Position numbers and translations under genes: made by a program. From Alphaproteobacteria bacterium (GTDB lineage Bacteria; Pseudomonadota; Alphaproteobacteria; UBA8366), in NCBI GenBank assembly GCA_028281325.1, contig JANQKC010000008.1, positions 1 to 51,197 of the forward strand: a DNA stretch of 51,197 nucleotides, written 5' to 3'. The notes below the pieces were generated by a model. That model had not been told where the DNA came from. It saw only the letters and a list, made by a program, of their open reading frames with translations, and searched no databases. Positions 36,844 through 47,062 of this stretch are shown here, piece after piece (position 1 is the stretch's first letter; each line of letters begins with the position of its first letter).

Positions 36844-38246
36844 TGGGAGACCCCGTGACCGACGCACCGGAAATCGCCGCCGAAGCCCGTGACGAGTTGG
36901 AGGGCCTTTACGGCGCGACCGACGCGGTGGTCCGCGAGGTCAAGAAGGCTCTCGCCGAGACGCGGCCCGATGCGGTGACCGCCCTGATCGAGCCGATGCA
37001 TGCGGCGGATGTCGCGGACCTGTTCGAGCAACTGACGCCGGATGAACGCGACATTCTGGTAACCCTGATCGGCGGCGATCTGGACCCGGAGTTCTTTACC
37101 CATCTGGATGAAAACGTCCGTGAAGAGGTTATCGAGGATCTCGACACCGAACAGCTTGCCGAGGTCGTCCACGAACTGGAAACGGACGATGCCGTCGACC
37201 TGATCGAAGGGCTGGACGAAAGCGATCAGGAAGAGTTGCTGAGCGCCGTCGCGCCGGCGGAACGGGCGCTCTACGAAGAGGCGCTTCGCTATCCGGAGGA
37301 CAGCGCCGGCCGGCTGATGGATCGCGAAACGGCGACCGTGCCGTCCTACTGGAGTATCGGCCAGACCATCGACTACATGCGGTCCGACGCCGATTTGCCG
37401 GCGAACTTCTACGACATCTACATCGTCGGTCCGACCTATCGCCCTGTGGGTCTGGTGCCGGTCAGCCGGCTGCTGCGGACGGAGCGCCCGGTCGGTATCG
37501 GCGACATCATGGACACCGAACTGAAGTTGATCCCGGCGACCATGGACCAGGAGGATGTCGCCTTCCTGTTCCGGCAGTACGGTTTGGTTTCCGCGCCCGT
37601 GGTGGACGAGAACGGCCGGCTGGTGGGCGTGATCACCGTCGACGACGTGGTCGATGTGATCGAGGAGGAACACCAGGAAGACATGCTGAAGCTGGGCGGC
37701 GTCAGCGAGGACGACTTCTACGATGCGGTGATCGCCACGACCCGGTCTCGGTTTTCCTGGCTGTTGGTCAATCTGGGCACGGCGATCCTGGCGTCCATGG
37801 TCATCGCCTTGTTCGACGCGGCGATCGATAAGGTCGTCGCACTCGCGGTTTTGATGCCGATCGTCGCGTCGATGGGCGGCAATGCGGGGACGCAGACGTT
37901 GACCGTCGCGGTGCGGGCGCTTGCCGTGAAGGAACTGACGCCGACCAACGCCCTGCGTATTGTCGGCAAGGAAACGCTGGTCGGCGGCATCAACGGATTT
38001 CTTTTCGCGGCGGTGATGGGGTTCATCGCGTGGTTCTGGTTCGGGAGCGTGGAGATCGGCGGCGTCATCGCGGCGGCGATGGTCATCAACCTGTTGGTGG
38101 CGGGGCTCGCCGGGACCCTCATCCCGCTTACCTTGGACCGTTTCGGGATCGATCCGGCCGTGGGCTCAAGCGTGGTTCTGACGACGGTAACGGATGTGAT
38201 CGGATTCCTCTCGTTTCTCGGTCTCGCCGCTCTGGTACTGTTATAG
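36843..38246 (+). CDS. mgtE: magnesium transporter MgtE
   Basis: Mg2+-gated channel of the inner membrane. The 467-residue product has an acidic N-terminal domain of helical repeats ([49 protein letters not shown]), two CBS domains (ending [19 protein letters not shown]) and five C-terminal helices ([60 protein letters not shown]). The GGNAGTQ segment is the pore signature. ATG 36843 overlaps the maeB stop by one base. Confidence 0.95.
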   Translation: MGDPVTDAPEIAAEARDELEGLYGATDAVVREVKKALAETRPDAVTALIEPMHAADVADLFEQLTPDERDILVTLIGGDLDPEFFTHLDENVREEVIEDLDTEQLAEVVHELETDDAVDLIEGLDESDQEELLSAVAPAERALYEEALRYPEDSAGRLMDRETATVPSYWSIGQTIDYMRSDADLPANFYDIYIVGPTYRPVGLVPVSRLLRTERPVGIGDIMDTELKLIPATMDQEDVAFLFRQYGLVSAPVVDENGRLVGVITVDDVVDVIEEEHQEDMLKLGGVSEDDFYDAVIATTRSRFSWLLVNLGTAILASMVIALFDAAIDKVVALAVLMPIVASMGGNAGTQTLTVAVRALAVKELTPTNALRIVGKETLVGGINGFLFAAVMGFIAWFWFGSVEIGGVIAAAMVINLLVAGLAGTLIPLTLDRFGIDPAVGSSVVLTTVTDVIGFLSFLGLAALVLL

Positions 38247-38277
38247 GCTGCGGACATGGCCTGAAGGAGCGTATCGC

Positions 38278-39450
38278 ATGATATCCAACGACATCCCGGG
38301 CATGGATTTCGGCCTCGGCGAGACCGCCGACATGATGCGCGATACCGTGCGCAACTTTTCCGCCGATGCGATCGCGCCGCGCGCCGCGGAGATCGACGAG
38401 TCCAACGAGTTTCCGCGCGACTTGTGGCCGAAGCTGGGCGATATCGGTCTTCTGGGCGTGACCGTCGAGGAGGAGTATGGCGGCGCCGGGATGGGTTATA
38501 CCGAGCACGTCATCGCGATGGAGGAGTTGAGCCGGGCGTCGGCGGCGGTGGGGTTGTCGTATGGCGCGCATTCGAACCTGTGCGTCAACCAGATCCGCCG
38601 CAACGGGTCCGACGCGCATAAGGCCAAGTATCTGCCGAAGCTGATCAGCGGCGACCATGTCGGCGCGCTCGCGATGAGCGAGCCTGGCGCCGGGTCGGAT
38701 GTCGTGTCGATGCGTACCCGGGCGGACAAGAAAGGCGACCGATACATCTTGAATGGCCGCAAGATGTGGATCACCAACGGTCCGGATGCCGATGTCCTCG
38801 TCGTCTACGCCAAGACCAATCCCGATGCCGACAAGCGCGGCATCAGCGCCTTCCTGATCGAAAAAGGGATGAAGGGATTCACGACCGCCCAGAAGCTGGA
38901 CAAGCTGGGGATGCGCGGATCGAATACCTGCGAGCTGGTTTTCGACGACTGTGAGGTGCCGGCCGAAAATCTGATCGGCGGCGAGGGCAAGGGCGTCAAC
39001 GTTTTGATGAGCGGCCTCGACTATGAGCGGCTTGTCCTGGCCGGCGGGCCGCTGGGCATCATGCAGGCCTGCCTCGATGTGGTCGTCCCGTATGTCCATG
39101 AGCGCGAACAATTCGGCCAGCCGATCGGCTCGTTCCAGATGATCCAGGGTAAGCTTGCCGATATGTACACGACGATGAACGCGGCCAAGTCCTACGTCTA
39201 TATGGTCGCCTTGGCCTGCGATCGGGGCGACGTCACGCGCAAGGACGCGGCGGGGGTCATTCTCTACGCGGCGGAGAAGGCGACGTGGATGGCGCTGGAA
39301 GCGATACAGTGTCTCGGCGGCAACGGCTATATCAACGAGTATCCGACCGGCCGATTGCTCCGCGACGCCAAGCTTTACGAGATCGGCGCCGGTACGTCGG
39401 AAATCCGGCGCATGCTGATCGGTCGTGAGTTGTTTGACGAAACCGCATGA
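38278..39450 (+). CDS. ivd: isovaleryl-CoA dehydrogenase
   Basis: FAD enzyme for the third step of leucine breakdown, isovaleryl-CoA to 3-methylcrotonyl-CoA. The 390-residue product has [91 protein letters not shown] and [37 protein letters not shown] carries the glutamate at the position used as catalytic base in IVD. Link to mccB, mccA and methylglutaconyl-CoA hydratase downstream supports the substrate. Other short branched-chain dehydrogenases are less likely. Confidence 0.92.
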   Translation: MISNDIPGMDFGLGETADMMRDTVRNFSADAIAPRAAEIDESNEFPRDLWPKLGDIGLLGVTVEEEYGGAGMGYTEHVIAMEELSRASAAVGLSYGAHSNLCVNQIRRNGSDAHKAKYLPKLISGDHVGALAMSEPGAGSDVVSMRTRADKKGDRYILNGRKMWITNGPDADVLVVYAKTNPDADKRGISAFLIEKGMKGFTTAQKLDKLGMRGSNTCELVFDDCEVPAENLIGGEGKGVNVLMSGLDYERLVLAGGPLGIMQACLDVVVPYVHEREQFGQPIGSFQMIQGKLADMYTTMNAAKSYVYMVALACDRGDVTRKDAAGVILYAAEKATWMALEAIQCLGGNGYINEYPTGRLLRDAKLYEIGAGTSEIRRMLIGRELFDETA

Positions 39451-39469
39451 ACAGGAGCTTGGGACGACG

Positions 39470-40132
39470 ATGCCAACGGTGTTGATCACGGGTGCGAGCA
39501 GAGGGATTGGACGGGAATTCGTCCGCCAATACGAAGATGCCGGCTGGCGCGTCATCGCGACCTGCCGCGATCCGGCGGGGACCGATCTTAGCTGCGAGAC
39601 GCATGCGTTGGACGTGACCGATCCCGCGAGCGTCGATGCGGTGGGGGCAACGCTTCGCGATGAGGCGATCGATGTGTTGATCAACAACGCGGGACTCTAT
39701 GGCCCGCGTGACTATGGACCAAACTCGATTCCCTACGACGATTGGGAAAGCGTGCTTCGGACGAACCTGCTCGCGCCGATGCGGGTGACGGCGGCGCTGA
39801 TGGAGCCGGTTGCCCGCTCCGATCGCAAACTCTTTGTGTTCCTGAGCAGTATTATGGGAAGCATCGGCGGCGGTGGCGGCGGCCAGTACATCTACCGGTC
39901 GTCCAAGGCGGCGCTCAATGCCGCGGTCGTGGCGCTGGCGCAGGATGTCCGGCCGAAGGATATCGGGTGCCTGCTGCTGCATCCCGGCTGGGTCCAGACG
40001 GATATGGGCGGGCCGAGCGCGGCGATCGACGTCGTCACCAGCGTCACCGGCATGCGGCAGGTGATCGAAGGCTGGTCGATTGATGAGACCGGCGTGTTTC
40101 GCGACTACGCGGGTGAGCCGTTGCCCTGGTGA
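39470..40132 (+). CDS. short-chain dehydrogenase/reductase
   Basis: A 220-residue SDR. The nucleotide-binding motif is TGASRGIG (residues 7-14), INNAG lies in VLINNAGLYGP, and the active-site region is FLSSIMGSIGGGGGGQYIYRSSKAALNAAVVAL with the YxxxK motif. VLLHPG-type LLLHPGWVQTDMGG follows. The C-terminal end (WSIDETGVFRDYAGEPLPW) resembles C-factor-like SDRs. The start ATG 39470 is chosen over an in-frame start overlapping ivd. The substrate is unknown. Confidence 0.85.
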   Translation: MPTVLITGASRGIGREFVRQYEDAGWRVIATCRDPAGTDLSCETHALDVTDPASVDAVGATLRDEAIDVLINNAGLYGPRDYGPNSIPYDDWESVLRTNLLAPMRVTAALMEPVARSDRKLFVFLSSIMGSIGGGGGGQYIYRSSKAALNAAVVALAQDVRPKDIGCLLLHPGWVQTDMGGPSAAIDVVTSVTGMRQVIEGWSIDETGVFRDYAGEPLPW

Positions 40133-40239
40133 TGCCCATTCGCAAGCAAACTCGGATACGGTGCGGTGCGGCGTGGGGCATCTCTCCGGTGCGGCACGGC
40201 CGTTTGGCTTTGCGGTTGGCGGTGTAGGGCGGGAAGCGC

Positions 40240-42189
40240 ATGTCCGGAATTGCCGGTTTCGTCGATACCAGTTTCAGCATGTCGGAGGAAAGGCTAACCG
40301 GGGTTGTCGACCGGATGACGGCGCAACTCGTCCATCGCGGCCCCGACGACGGCGGTTCGGCGGTCGACGCCCCGTTCGGGTTGGCCTTGGGATGCCGGCG
40401 TCTGGCGATCCAAGACCTCAGCAAGAACGGCCGGCAACCGATGGAGTCGGTCAACCGGCGCTACATGATCGCGTTGGATGGCGCGATCTACAATTTCCAG
40501 GAATTGAAAGCCGACCTGCAGGCCGGCGGTATGCGGAGTTGGCGGGGACGGTCGGATACCGAGGTGTTGTTGGCCGCGGTCTCCCGCATCGGCATCGCGG
40601 GCGCCCTGGATCGAATTGACGGCATGTACGCCATTGCCTTGTGGGATCGGCAGTCGAAACGGCTGCACCTCGCCCGGGATCGGTTGGGCGAAAGGCCGCT
40701 TTACTACGGTTGGTGCGGCAATGCGTTTCTTTTCGCCTCCGAACTCAAAGCGCTGGTCGAGCACCCTGCCTGGCAGGGGGCCATCGATCGCCAGGCGGTC
40801 GCGGCGTACATGCAGGCCGGTTACGTGCCGGCGCCGCTGTCGGTTTACCATGGCATTTACAAACTGCCGCCGGCGCATTGGCTGACGCTAAGCCTGGAGG
40901 CCCCCAAGCCCGGCGTGTTGCCGGTGCCGCGTCAGTATTGGAACCAGCGCGCCCTGATCGAACATGCCGTCGATACGCCGTATGAAGGCGACCTTGACGC
41001 GGTGGCGACGCGTCTCGACCGGATCTTCGGCAAATCGTTGGAACGGCGCACGATCGCCGATGTTCCGGTCGGCGCGCATCTGTCCGGATCGGTCGCGTCG
41101 GTTGTGATCGCGGCGATGATACAGGAAACCGCCGAAACACCGATCAGAACATACTGTGTCGGATACGGCGACCGGGATCGCGGCATCGTAGACCGTGCAA
41201 GCGAGACGGCGCGATGGCTGGGGACCGAGCACACGACGCTGGAGGCGCCCCGAGACGTTCCGATGCATCTCGTCGCGCGGTTGCCGCGTCTTTTCGACGA
41301 GCCTTATGCCGGGAGGGATCAGCTTCAGGCCGTCCTTTTGGCGGAACTGGTGCGCGAGCGCGTCGCCGTTATTTTGTCCGATGTCGGCGGCGAGGCATTG
41401 TTCGGCGGGGGTGCGCGCCGGCGATCTGCCCTGGATCACTGGCGGCGCATCCGGGATAAACCGGTTCGCCGGAACCTCGCCGCCATGGCGTTGCGGTGGT
41501 GTCCTTTCCGGCTCCTCAATCGACTATCGCCCAGCGGCGCGCGCGATGGCGCGCTGGGAGACCGGCTTTACGCGGGGTTGTCGAAATCGGCGGGCGAGAC
41601 GCCGGAGTTTCTTCTGATGCGTTACCGGTCTTTTTGGCAGGGCGTTGACCGGCCGATGACTCCCATTGAACCGTATTCGGAATTGCAGCGGGCGGTATCA
41701 CAGCGGGTGTCATGGACGCGCAAGACGTCCGCCGCGGCGCGATTGCTGAATGCCGATGTCGCGACGACCTTGCCGAACGACAGTCTGGTCGCCCTGGATC
41801 GGGCCGGCATGTCGGTGGGACTTCAGTTGCGCGCACCTATGTTGAGTCGCGAATTGATGGAGTTCGTCCTATCGTTGCCGGCTGCCGAAAATGGCGGCGT
41901 CGGCATGGCGGCGCGTGCGCTGCAACGGCTGGCGGAACGATATGCCGGCGGCGGCGAAGAGCTCGGCGGTGGTGCGGGCGAGCACCCGCCCTTGGCCGAT
42001 TGGCTGCGCGGACCGCTCGCCGACTGGGCCGACGATCTTCTGTCGCCGGCGCGGTTGAACGGCGACGATATCCTGCGCGCTGAGCCGATCTTGACCGCGT
42101 GGCGACAGCATCGCGACGGCATGGTCGACCGCAGCGGCGATCTTTGGACGATCCTGATGTTTCAGGCATGGCGGTCGGAATGGCTTTGA
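40240..42189 (+). CDS. asparagine synthetase (AsnB)-like protein with degenerate active sites
   Basis: A 649-residue protein with the AsnB fold: an N-terminal glutaminase-like domain (MSGIAGFVD, HRGPDDGGS, RRLAIQDLS, RSDTEVLLAAV, ARDRLGERPLYYG) and an ATP-pyrophosphatase-like domain. Key residues are changed: Ser2 replaces the nucleophile Cys2; DGA (80-82) stands where NGE binds glutamine; SGSVAS (282-287) replaces SGGxDS; LSDVGGEALFGG (379-390) replaces LSGDGGDELFGG. The frame is intact and of full length, so it is kept as a gene. It is probably inactive as a glutamine-dependent asparagine synthetase and may have a structural, regulatory or altered catalytic role. It overlaps the next gene. 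Confidence 0.85.
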   Translation: MSGIAGFVDTSFSMSEERLTGVVDRMTAQLVHRGPDDGGSAVDAPFGLALGCRRLAIQDLSKNGRQPMESVNRRYMIALDGAIYNFQELKADLQAGGMRSWRGRSDTEVLLAAVSRIGIAGALDRIDGMYAIALWDRQSKRLHLARDRLGERPLYYGWCGNAFLFASELKALVEHPAWQGAIDRQAVAAYMQAGYVPAPLSVYHGIYKLPPAHWLTLSLEAPKPGVLPVPRQYWNQRALIEHAVDTPYEGDLDAVATRLDRIFGKSLERRTIADVPVGAHLSGSVASVVIAAMIQETAETPIRTYCVGYGDRDRGIVDRASETARWLGTEHTTLEAPRDVPMHLVARLPRLFDEPYAGRDQLQAVLLAELVRERVAVILSDVGGEALFGGGARRRSALDHWRRIRDKPVRRNLAAMALRWCPFRLLNRLSPSGARDGALGDRLYAGLSKSAGETPEFLLMRYRSFWQGVDRPMTPIEPYSELQRAVSQRVSWTRKTSAAARLLNADVATTLPNDSLVALDRAGMSVGLQLRAPMLSRELMEFVLSLPAAENGGVGMAARALQRLAERYAGGGEELGGGAGEHPPLADWLRGPLADWADDLLSPARLNGDDILRAEPILTAWRQHRDGMVDRSGDLWTILMFQAWRSEWL

Positions 42190-43052
42190 GGCGAGGGCGG
42201 TGGGCCGCCGGTATTCTCGGCGGCGTCGCTCTCTGTCTGGGCGTTTGGGCGACCGTCATCGAACCCGACATGTTGCGCATCCGTCATGTCGAGATCACGT
42301 CCGACATGTGGCCGGCCGCCATGCCGCCATTGGAAATTGCCGTGATAGCGGACTTGCACGTGGGCGCGCCGCATGTGGGCTTGACCAAGCTGGAGGAGGT
42401 GGTCGCGCGGTCGAACGCGCTTCGGCCGGACTTGGTTTTCCTGCTCGGCGACTATGTCGTTCACGGCGATCTATTCGGCAAGTTCGTGTCCCCGGAGGCG
42501 ACCGCACAGCGGTTGTCGAAGCTGCGGGCGAAACATGGCGTGTACGCCGTCTTGGGCAATCACGACTGGTGGTTCGATGGCCCCCGGGTAGCGCGTGCCT
42601 TGTCGGGGCAGGCCATACAAGTCCTGGAAAACGAAGCGGTGCCGGTCATGCTGGCCGCCGGCCGGGTTTGGATTGCCGGGGTCGCCGATGACACGACGCG
42701 GACCCCTGAGGTCGTGCGGACCATCGCGCCGTTACCGGCGCGCGAACCTGTTCTGTTGATGACCCATGACCCGGCCGTTTTTGCGGATGTCACGGATCGC
42801 GTTGCGCTCACACTGGCTGGGCATACCCACGGCGGTCAGGTATATCTTCCAGGGATTGGAGCCCTCATTGTGCCGGGCCGTGCGCCGCGCCGCCACGCCT
42901 ATGGGCTGGTTCGGGAAAACGGCCGGACGATGTTTGTCACCGGAGGGGTCGGAAGCAGTATCATGCCCGTGCGTTTCAATATGCCGCCGGAGATCGTTTT
43001 TCTGACGATCAAGTCTCGATTTGCCCCGGCGCAGGGCGGCAAAGGTCAATAG
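42180..43052 (+). CDS. membrane-anchored metallophosphoesterase (YkuE/YaeI-like)
   Basis: A 290-residue calcineurin-type phosphoesterase. An N-terminal helix ([20 protein letters not shown]) anchors it. Metal-site motifs are [31 protein letters not shown] and GHTHGGQ. Relatives act on UDP-2,3-diacylglucosamine or other lipid-linked phosphates; the substrate is not known here. The start overlaps the AsnB-like gene by 10 bases (ATG 42180) or 22 bases (ATG 42168), so translation is coupled. Confidence 0.88.
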   Translation: MALRRGRWAAGILGGVALCLGVWATVIEPDMLRIRHVEITSDMWPAAMPPLEIAVIADLHVGAPHVGLTKLEEVVARSNALRPDLVFLLGDYVVHGDLFGKFVSPEATAQRLSKLRAKHGVYAVLGNHDWWFDGPRVARALSGQAIQVLENEAVPVMLAAGRVWIAGVADDTTRTPEVVRTIAPLPAREPVLLMTHDPAVFADVTDRVALTLAGHTHGGQVYLPGIGALIVPGRAPRRHAYGLVRENGRTMFVTGGVGSSIMPVRFNMPPEIVFLTIKSRFAPAQGGKGQ

Positions 43053-43056
43053 GTCC

Positions 43057-44664
43057 GTGGCTGTCATCACGACATCTCTCGACGTGAAATCGGATGGGTT
43101 CCGGGAGAACGCCGGCGCGATGAAGGCGGGACTCGACGATCTGCGGCAAACGATCGCGGCGGTGGAGCAAGGCGGCGGCGATGCGGCGCGAGAACGTCAT
43201 CTGTCGCGTGGGAAACGCCTGGTGCGGGATCGCATTGACCGACTGCTCGATCCCGGCGCGCCGTTTCTGGAATTGTCGCCGCTCGCCGCCCATGGGATGT
43301 ACGACGACCGGATCGCGGTGGCGGGGATCGTGACGGGCATCGGCCGGGTCTCCGGCGTCGAATGCGTGATTGTGGCGAACGACGCGACGGTGAAGGGCGG
43401 CACGTACTATCCGGTCACGGTGAAAAAGCACTTGCGGGCGCAGGAAATCGCGCTGCAAAACCGGCTCCCTTGTATCTATCTGGTCGATTCCGGCGGCGCG
43501 AATTTGCCGAACCAGGATGAGGTCTTTCCCGACCGCGACCATTTCGGCCGCATTTTCTTCAACCAGGCCACCATGTCGGCCCAGGGTATTCCGCAAATCG
43601 CCGCGGTGATGGGATCTTGCACGGCGGGCGGCGCCTACGTGCCCGCCATGTCCGATGAATCGATCATCGTGAAGGGGCAAGGAACGATCTTCCTGGGCGG
43701 CCCTGCCTTGGTGAAGGCGGCGACCGGCGAGGAGACGGATGCCGAGGAATTGGGCGGCGCGGACGTGCATTCCCGGACTTCCGGCGTCACGGACCACTAT
43801 GCCGAGGATGACGATCATGCGCTGGCGATTTGCCGCCGCATCGTCGGCAACCTGAACTGGCGCAAATCGGTTTCCTTGCGGCTGACGGAACCGTCCGAGC
43901 CACTTTTTGACCCGGAAGAACTTTACGGTGTCGTGCCGGCGGATATCCGCAAGCCGTATGACGTGCGCGAGATCATCGCACGCATCGTGGACGGCAGCGA
44001 CTTCGACGAGTTCAAGCAGCTCTACGGCACGACCCTGGTTTGCGGCTTTGCCCGGCTTCACGGGTATCCGGTCGGGATCATCGCCAACAACGGCATCCTG
44101 TTCTCCGAATCCGCGCTCAAGGGGGCGCATTTCATCGAACTGTGCTGCCAGCGCGGTGTGCCGTTGATCTTCTTGCAGAACATCTCCGGCTTTATGGTCG
44201 GCAAGAAATACGAGGCGGGCGGCATCGCGAAAGACGGGGCCAAATTGGTGATGGCGGTGGCCTGCGCCAAGGTGCCGAAACTGACCGTGATCATCGGCGG
44301 TTCGTATGGGGCGGGGAACTACGCCATGTGCGGCCGGGCCTATTCGCCGCGTTTCCTGTGGATGTGGCCGAATGCGCGCATCTCCGTCATGGGCGGCGGG
44401 CAGGCGGCGAATGTCCTGGCGCAGGTGCGGCGGGACGGATTGGAGCGCAGCGGCGAAAGCTGGAGCGACGAAGACGAAGAAGCCTTCAAGAAACCGATCC
44501 TCGACCAGTATGAGCGGCAAGGGCACCCGTACTATGCGAGCGCGCGGTTGTGGGACGATGGAATTATCGATCCGGCCGAGACGCGCACCTATCTCGGCCT
44601 CGGATTGTCGGCGGCGCTGAATGCGCCGATCGAAGAAACGCAATTTGGTGTGTTCAGGATGTAG
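43057..44664 (+). CDS. mccB: methylcrotonyl-CoA carboxylase beta subunit
   Basis: Carboxyltransferase that makes 3-methylglutaconyl-CoA in leucine degradation. The 535-residue product (GTG 43057) has [133 protein letters not shown] and [40 protein letters not shown] and NQATMSA are typical of MccB. The partner is mccA at 47977. Confidence 0.95.
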   Translation: MAVITTSLDVKSDGFRENAGAMKAGLDDLRQTIAAVEQGGGDAARERHLSRGKRLVRDRIDRLLDPGAPFLELSPLAAHGMYDDRIAVAGIVTGIGRVSGVECVIVANDATVKGGTYYPVTVKKHLRAQEIALQNRLPCIYLVDSGGANLPNQDEVFPDRDHFGRIFFNQATMSAQGIPQIAAVMGSCTAGGAYVPAMSDESIIVKGQGTIFLGGPALVKAATGEETDAEELGGADVHSRTSGVTDHYAEDDDHALAICRRIVGNLNWRKSVSLRLTEPSEPLFDPEELYGVVPADIRKPYDVREIIARIVDGSDFDEFKQLYGTTLVCGFARLHGYPVGIIANNGILFSESALKGAHFIELCCQRGVPLIFLQNISGFMVGKKYEAGGIAKDGAKLVMAVACAKVPKLTVIIGGSYGAGNYAMCGRAYSPRFLWMWPNARISVMGGGQAANVLAQVRRDGLERSGESWSDEDEEAFKKPILDQYERQGHPYYASARLWDDGIIDPAETRTYLGLGLSAALNAPIEETQFGVFRM

Positions 44665-44668
44665 GGGA

Positions 44669-45466
44669 ATGACGGAAAAGACAGTATTGGTGGATATAGA
44701 CGGGCGGGGCGTGGCGACCGTGACGCTCAACCGGGCCGAGGTGCATAACTGCTTCAATGAAGCCGTGGTCATCGGTCTGCGGGACTGTTTCGACGACCTC
44801 GCCGGCCGCGACGACCTGCGCGCCGTCGTGTTGCAGGCCGAGGGCAAGAGTTTCTGCGCCGGGGTCGATCTCAATTGGATGAAGGAAATCGGCACGTTTA
44901 CGGAGGCCGAGAACGTCGCCGACGCGAAGCGCATGGCGGGCATGTTCGACAAGTTGAACACCCTGCCGGTGCCGACGATCGCCAAGGTGCAAGGCTCGGC
45001 CTTTGCCGGTGGCCTCGGCCTGATCGCGGCCTGCGATATCGCGGTGGCCGCGGATCACGCCAAATTCGCCGTCACCGAAGTCCGGCTCGGCCTGATCGCC
45101 GCGGCGATCAGTCCCTATCTCATCGCGGCGATCGGGGCCGGCGCGGCGCGGCGCTATTTCCAGACGGCGGAACGGTTCGACGCCGCCGAGGCAAAGCGGA
45201 TCGGTCTGCTGCATGACGCAGTGCCCGCCGCCGCGCTGGATGGTGCGGTCGATGGCATCCTTGCAAATATCCTGAAGAACGCGCCGGCGTCGTTGCGGGC
45301 GTGCAAGCGTTTGATCGGCGAGTGCGCCGGTCCGATCACCGAGGATATCCAGAACGACACGGCGGCGCGTATCGCGGCGATCCGGGCGACCCCCGAAGGA
45401 CAGGAGGGGATATCCGCCTTCTTCGAGAAACGGCAACCGGCCTGGATGGCCGGAACGGAGGGCTGA
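44669..45466 (+). CDS. methylglutaconyl-CoA hydratase (crotonase family)
   Basis: A 265-residue crotonase-fold enzyme that would hydrate 3-methylglutaconyl-CoA to HMG-CoA. Oxyanion-hole segments are GKSFCAGVDLNWMKE and GSAFAGGLGLIAACDIAVA; the FAVTEVRLGLIAAAISPYLIAAIG stretch is characteristic of the LiuC group. It starts 4 bases after mccB, which supports the assignment. I assign LiuC function to this copy rather than to the next two because of adjacency and LDLNWMK-like sequence. Confidence 0.85.
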   Translation: MTEKTVLVDIDGRGVATVTLNRAEVHNCFNEAVVIGLRDCFDDLAGRDDLRAVVLQAEGKSFCAGVDLNWMKEIGTFTEAENVADAKRMAGMFDKLNTLPVPTIAKVQGSAFAGGLGLIAACDIAVAADHAKFAVTEVRLGLIAAAISPYLIAAIGAGAARRYFQTAERFDAAEAKRIGLLHDAVPAAALDGAVDGILANILKNAPASLRACKRLIGECAGPITEDIQNDTAARIAAIRATPEGQEGISAFFEKRQPAWMAGTEG

Positions 45467-45469
45467 GCG

Positions 45470-46261
45470 ATGGCCGAGCCAATCATTCTATGCGAGACGG
45501 ATTCGCGCGGCGTCGCGACGATTACCTTCAACCGGCCCGAGGTCAATAACGCCTATAATGCCGAATTCATCCAGAGCGTTCTCGACACCGCGGGTAAACT
45601 GGCCGTCGATGACGCGGTGCGCCTGGTGTTGCTGCGCGGCAATGGCCGTCATTTCCAGGCGGGCGCCGACCTGAAGTGGCTGAAACAGGTGTCGACGATG
45701 ACGCCGGAGGAGAACCTCGAAATCTCCCGCCGGACGACCGACGCGGTGCGGGGGCTGAATGAATTCCCGAAACCGACGATGGCCTTGGTCCACGGCGGTT
45801 GCTTCGGTGGCGGAACGGGGATCATAGCCGCGTGCGATATCGTCATTGCGTCGGAAGACGCGATCTTTTCGATCACCGAGGCGCGGTGGGGTGTCATGGC
45901 GGGGCCGATCTTCCCGCAGCTCAACGCCTGCATGGGACAACACAACGTGCGCCGCTATGCCTTGACCTGCGAACGGTTCGGCGCGCACGAGGCCCATGCG
46001 ATGGGGCTGGTGAACGCGGTCTGCCCGGTCGGCGCGCTGGACGCGACGGCGGCCCCGTTGATCGAGGCGGTCCTGTCGGGCGGACCGGCGGCGCTGCGCG
46101 AGACGAAGAAGCTGATCAAGGATGTGGCGGGGCTTGCGGTGCCGGACGATACGGCCGAAAGCCTCGCCGTTCAGCACGCGTTGAAGCGGCAAACCGATGA
46201 AGCGGACGAAGGCCTTCGCAGCTTCGTCGAGAAACGAAACCCTAGCTGGTATCCGGGGTAA
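45470..46261 (+). CDS. enoyl-CoA hydratase/isomerase family protein (second crotonase)
   Basis: A 263-residue crotonase-family protein: GNGRHFQAGADLKWLKQV and HGGCFGGGTGIIAACDIVIASEDAIFSITEARWGVMAGPIFPQL. Oxyanion-hole glycines are present. LKWLKQV resembles methylglutaconyl-CoA hydratases, so it might share that activity. The specific substrate is unknown. It starts 3 bases after the preceding gene. Confidence 0.85.
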   Translation: MAEPIILCETDSRGVATITFNRPEVNNAYNAEFIQSVLDTAGKLAVDDAVRLVLLRGNGRHFQAGADLKWLKQVSTMTPEENLEISRRTTDAVRGLNEFPKPTMALVHGGCFGGGTGIIAACDIVIASEDAIFSITEARWGVMAGPIFPQLNACMGQHNVRRYALTCERFGAHEAHAMGLVNAVCPVGALDATAAPLIEAVLSGGPAALRETKKLIKDVAGLAVPDDTAESLAVQHALKRQTDEADEGLRSFVEKRNPSWYPG

Positions 46262-46267
46262 GCAATA

Positions 46268-47062
46268 ATGAGCAACGAAGTATTGGTGACCGTTGACGAT
46301 CGCGGGATCGCGACATTGACCTTGAATAGGCCCGACGCATTGAACGCATTCAACGCCGACCAGATCGCCGGCTTCAACGCCGCGATGGCGCAGGTGACGG
46401 CCGACCCTGCGGTCCGGGTTATCGTGATCGCCGGCAGTGGACCGGTATTCTGCTCGGGCGCGGACGTTCGTTACCTGAAATGGGCCGGCGGCCTGTCCTA
46501 TGAGGAGAACAAGGTGGATGCCCGGAAATATGCGGCGATGGGCGAGTCGGTCTACGCGGCCTCGCAGCCGGTCGTTGCGCGCGTCCAAGGGGGCGCCTAC
46601 GGTGGTGGGGTCGCCGTGGCGGCGGCCTGCGATATCGTCATCTCCGAGAGTTCGGCCAAATTCGCGATCACCGAAGCGCGCTATGGCTTTACGCCGTCGT
46701 TGATGGTGCCCTATCTGCTGGGGCGGATCGGCCAACGCGAGTGCCGCCGCTGGTGCTTGAGCGGCGAAACGATGCCGGCCGCCGACGCGTTCCGTATCGG
46801 ATTGGCGGATATCGTCGTCGATGACTCGCTCGACGACAAGGTCGCGGCGGTGGTCGATAGCCTGTTGATGAACGCCCCGGTTGCCCTTGCGGAAAGCAAG
46901 GCGTCGGTTGGCGAGAACGGCTACCCGCCGATCGATGCGGCGATGATCGAGCGCACGCTGGACGCGTTCGTCGCCGGGCGCGGCAGTGAGCAAGCCTCGG
47001 AAGGCGCCGACGCGTTCATCGCGAAACGGCCGCCGCGTTGGGCGATGGAGGCGGATGCGTGA
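46268..47062 (+). CDS. enoyl-CoA hydratase/isomerase family protein (third crotonase)
   Basis: A 264-residue crotonase-family protein with GSGPVFCSGADVRYLKWA and GGAYGGGVAVAAACDIVISESSAKFAITEARYGFTPSLMVPYLLGRIG. Sequence differs substantially from the two before it, so it is not a recent duplicate. The substrate is unknown; it may serve a related acyl-CoA route. Its stop overlaps the channel gene start (GTGA). Confidence 0.85.
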   Translation: MSNEVLVTVDDRGIATLTLNRPDALNAFNADQIAGFNAAMAQVTADPAVRVIVIAGSGPVFCSGADVRYLKWAGGLSYEENKVDARKYAAMGESVYAASQPVVARVQGGAYGGGVAVAAACDIVISESSAKFAITEARYGFTPSLMVPYLLGRIGQRECRRWCLSGETMPAADAFRIGLADIVVDDSLDDKVAAVVDSLLMNAPVALAESKASVGENGYPPIDAAMIERTLDAFVAGRGSEQASEGADAFIAKRPPRWAMEADA

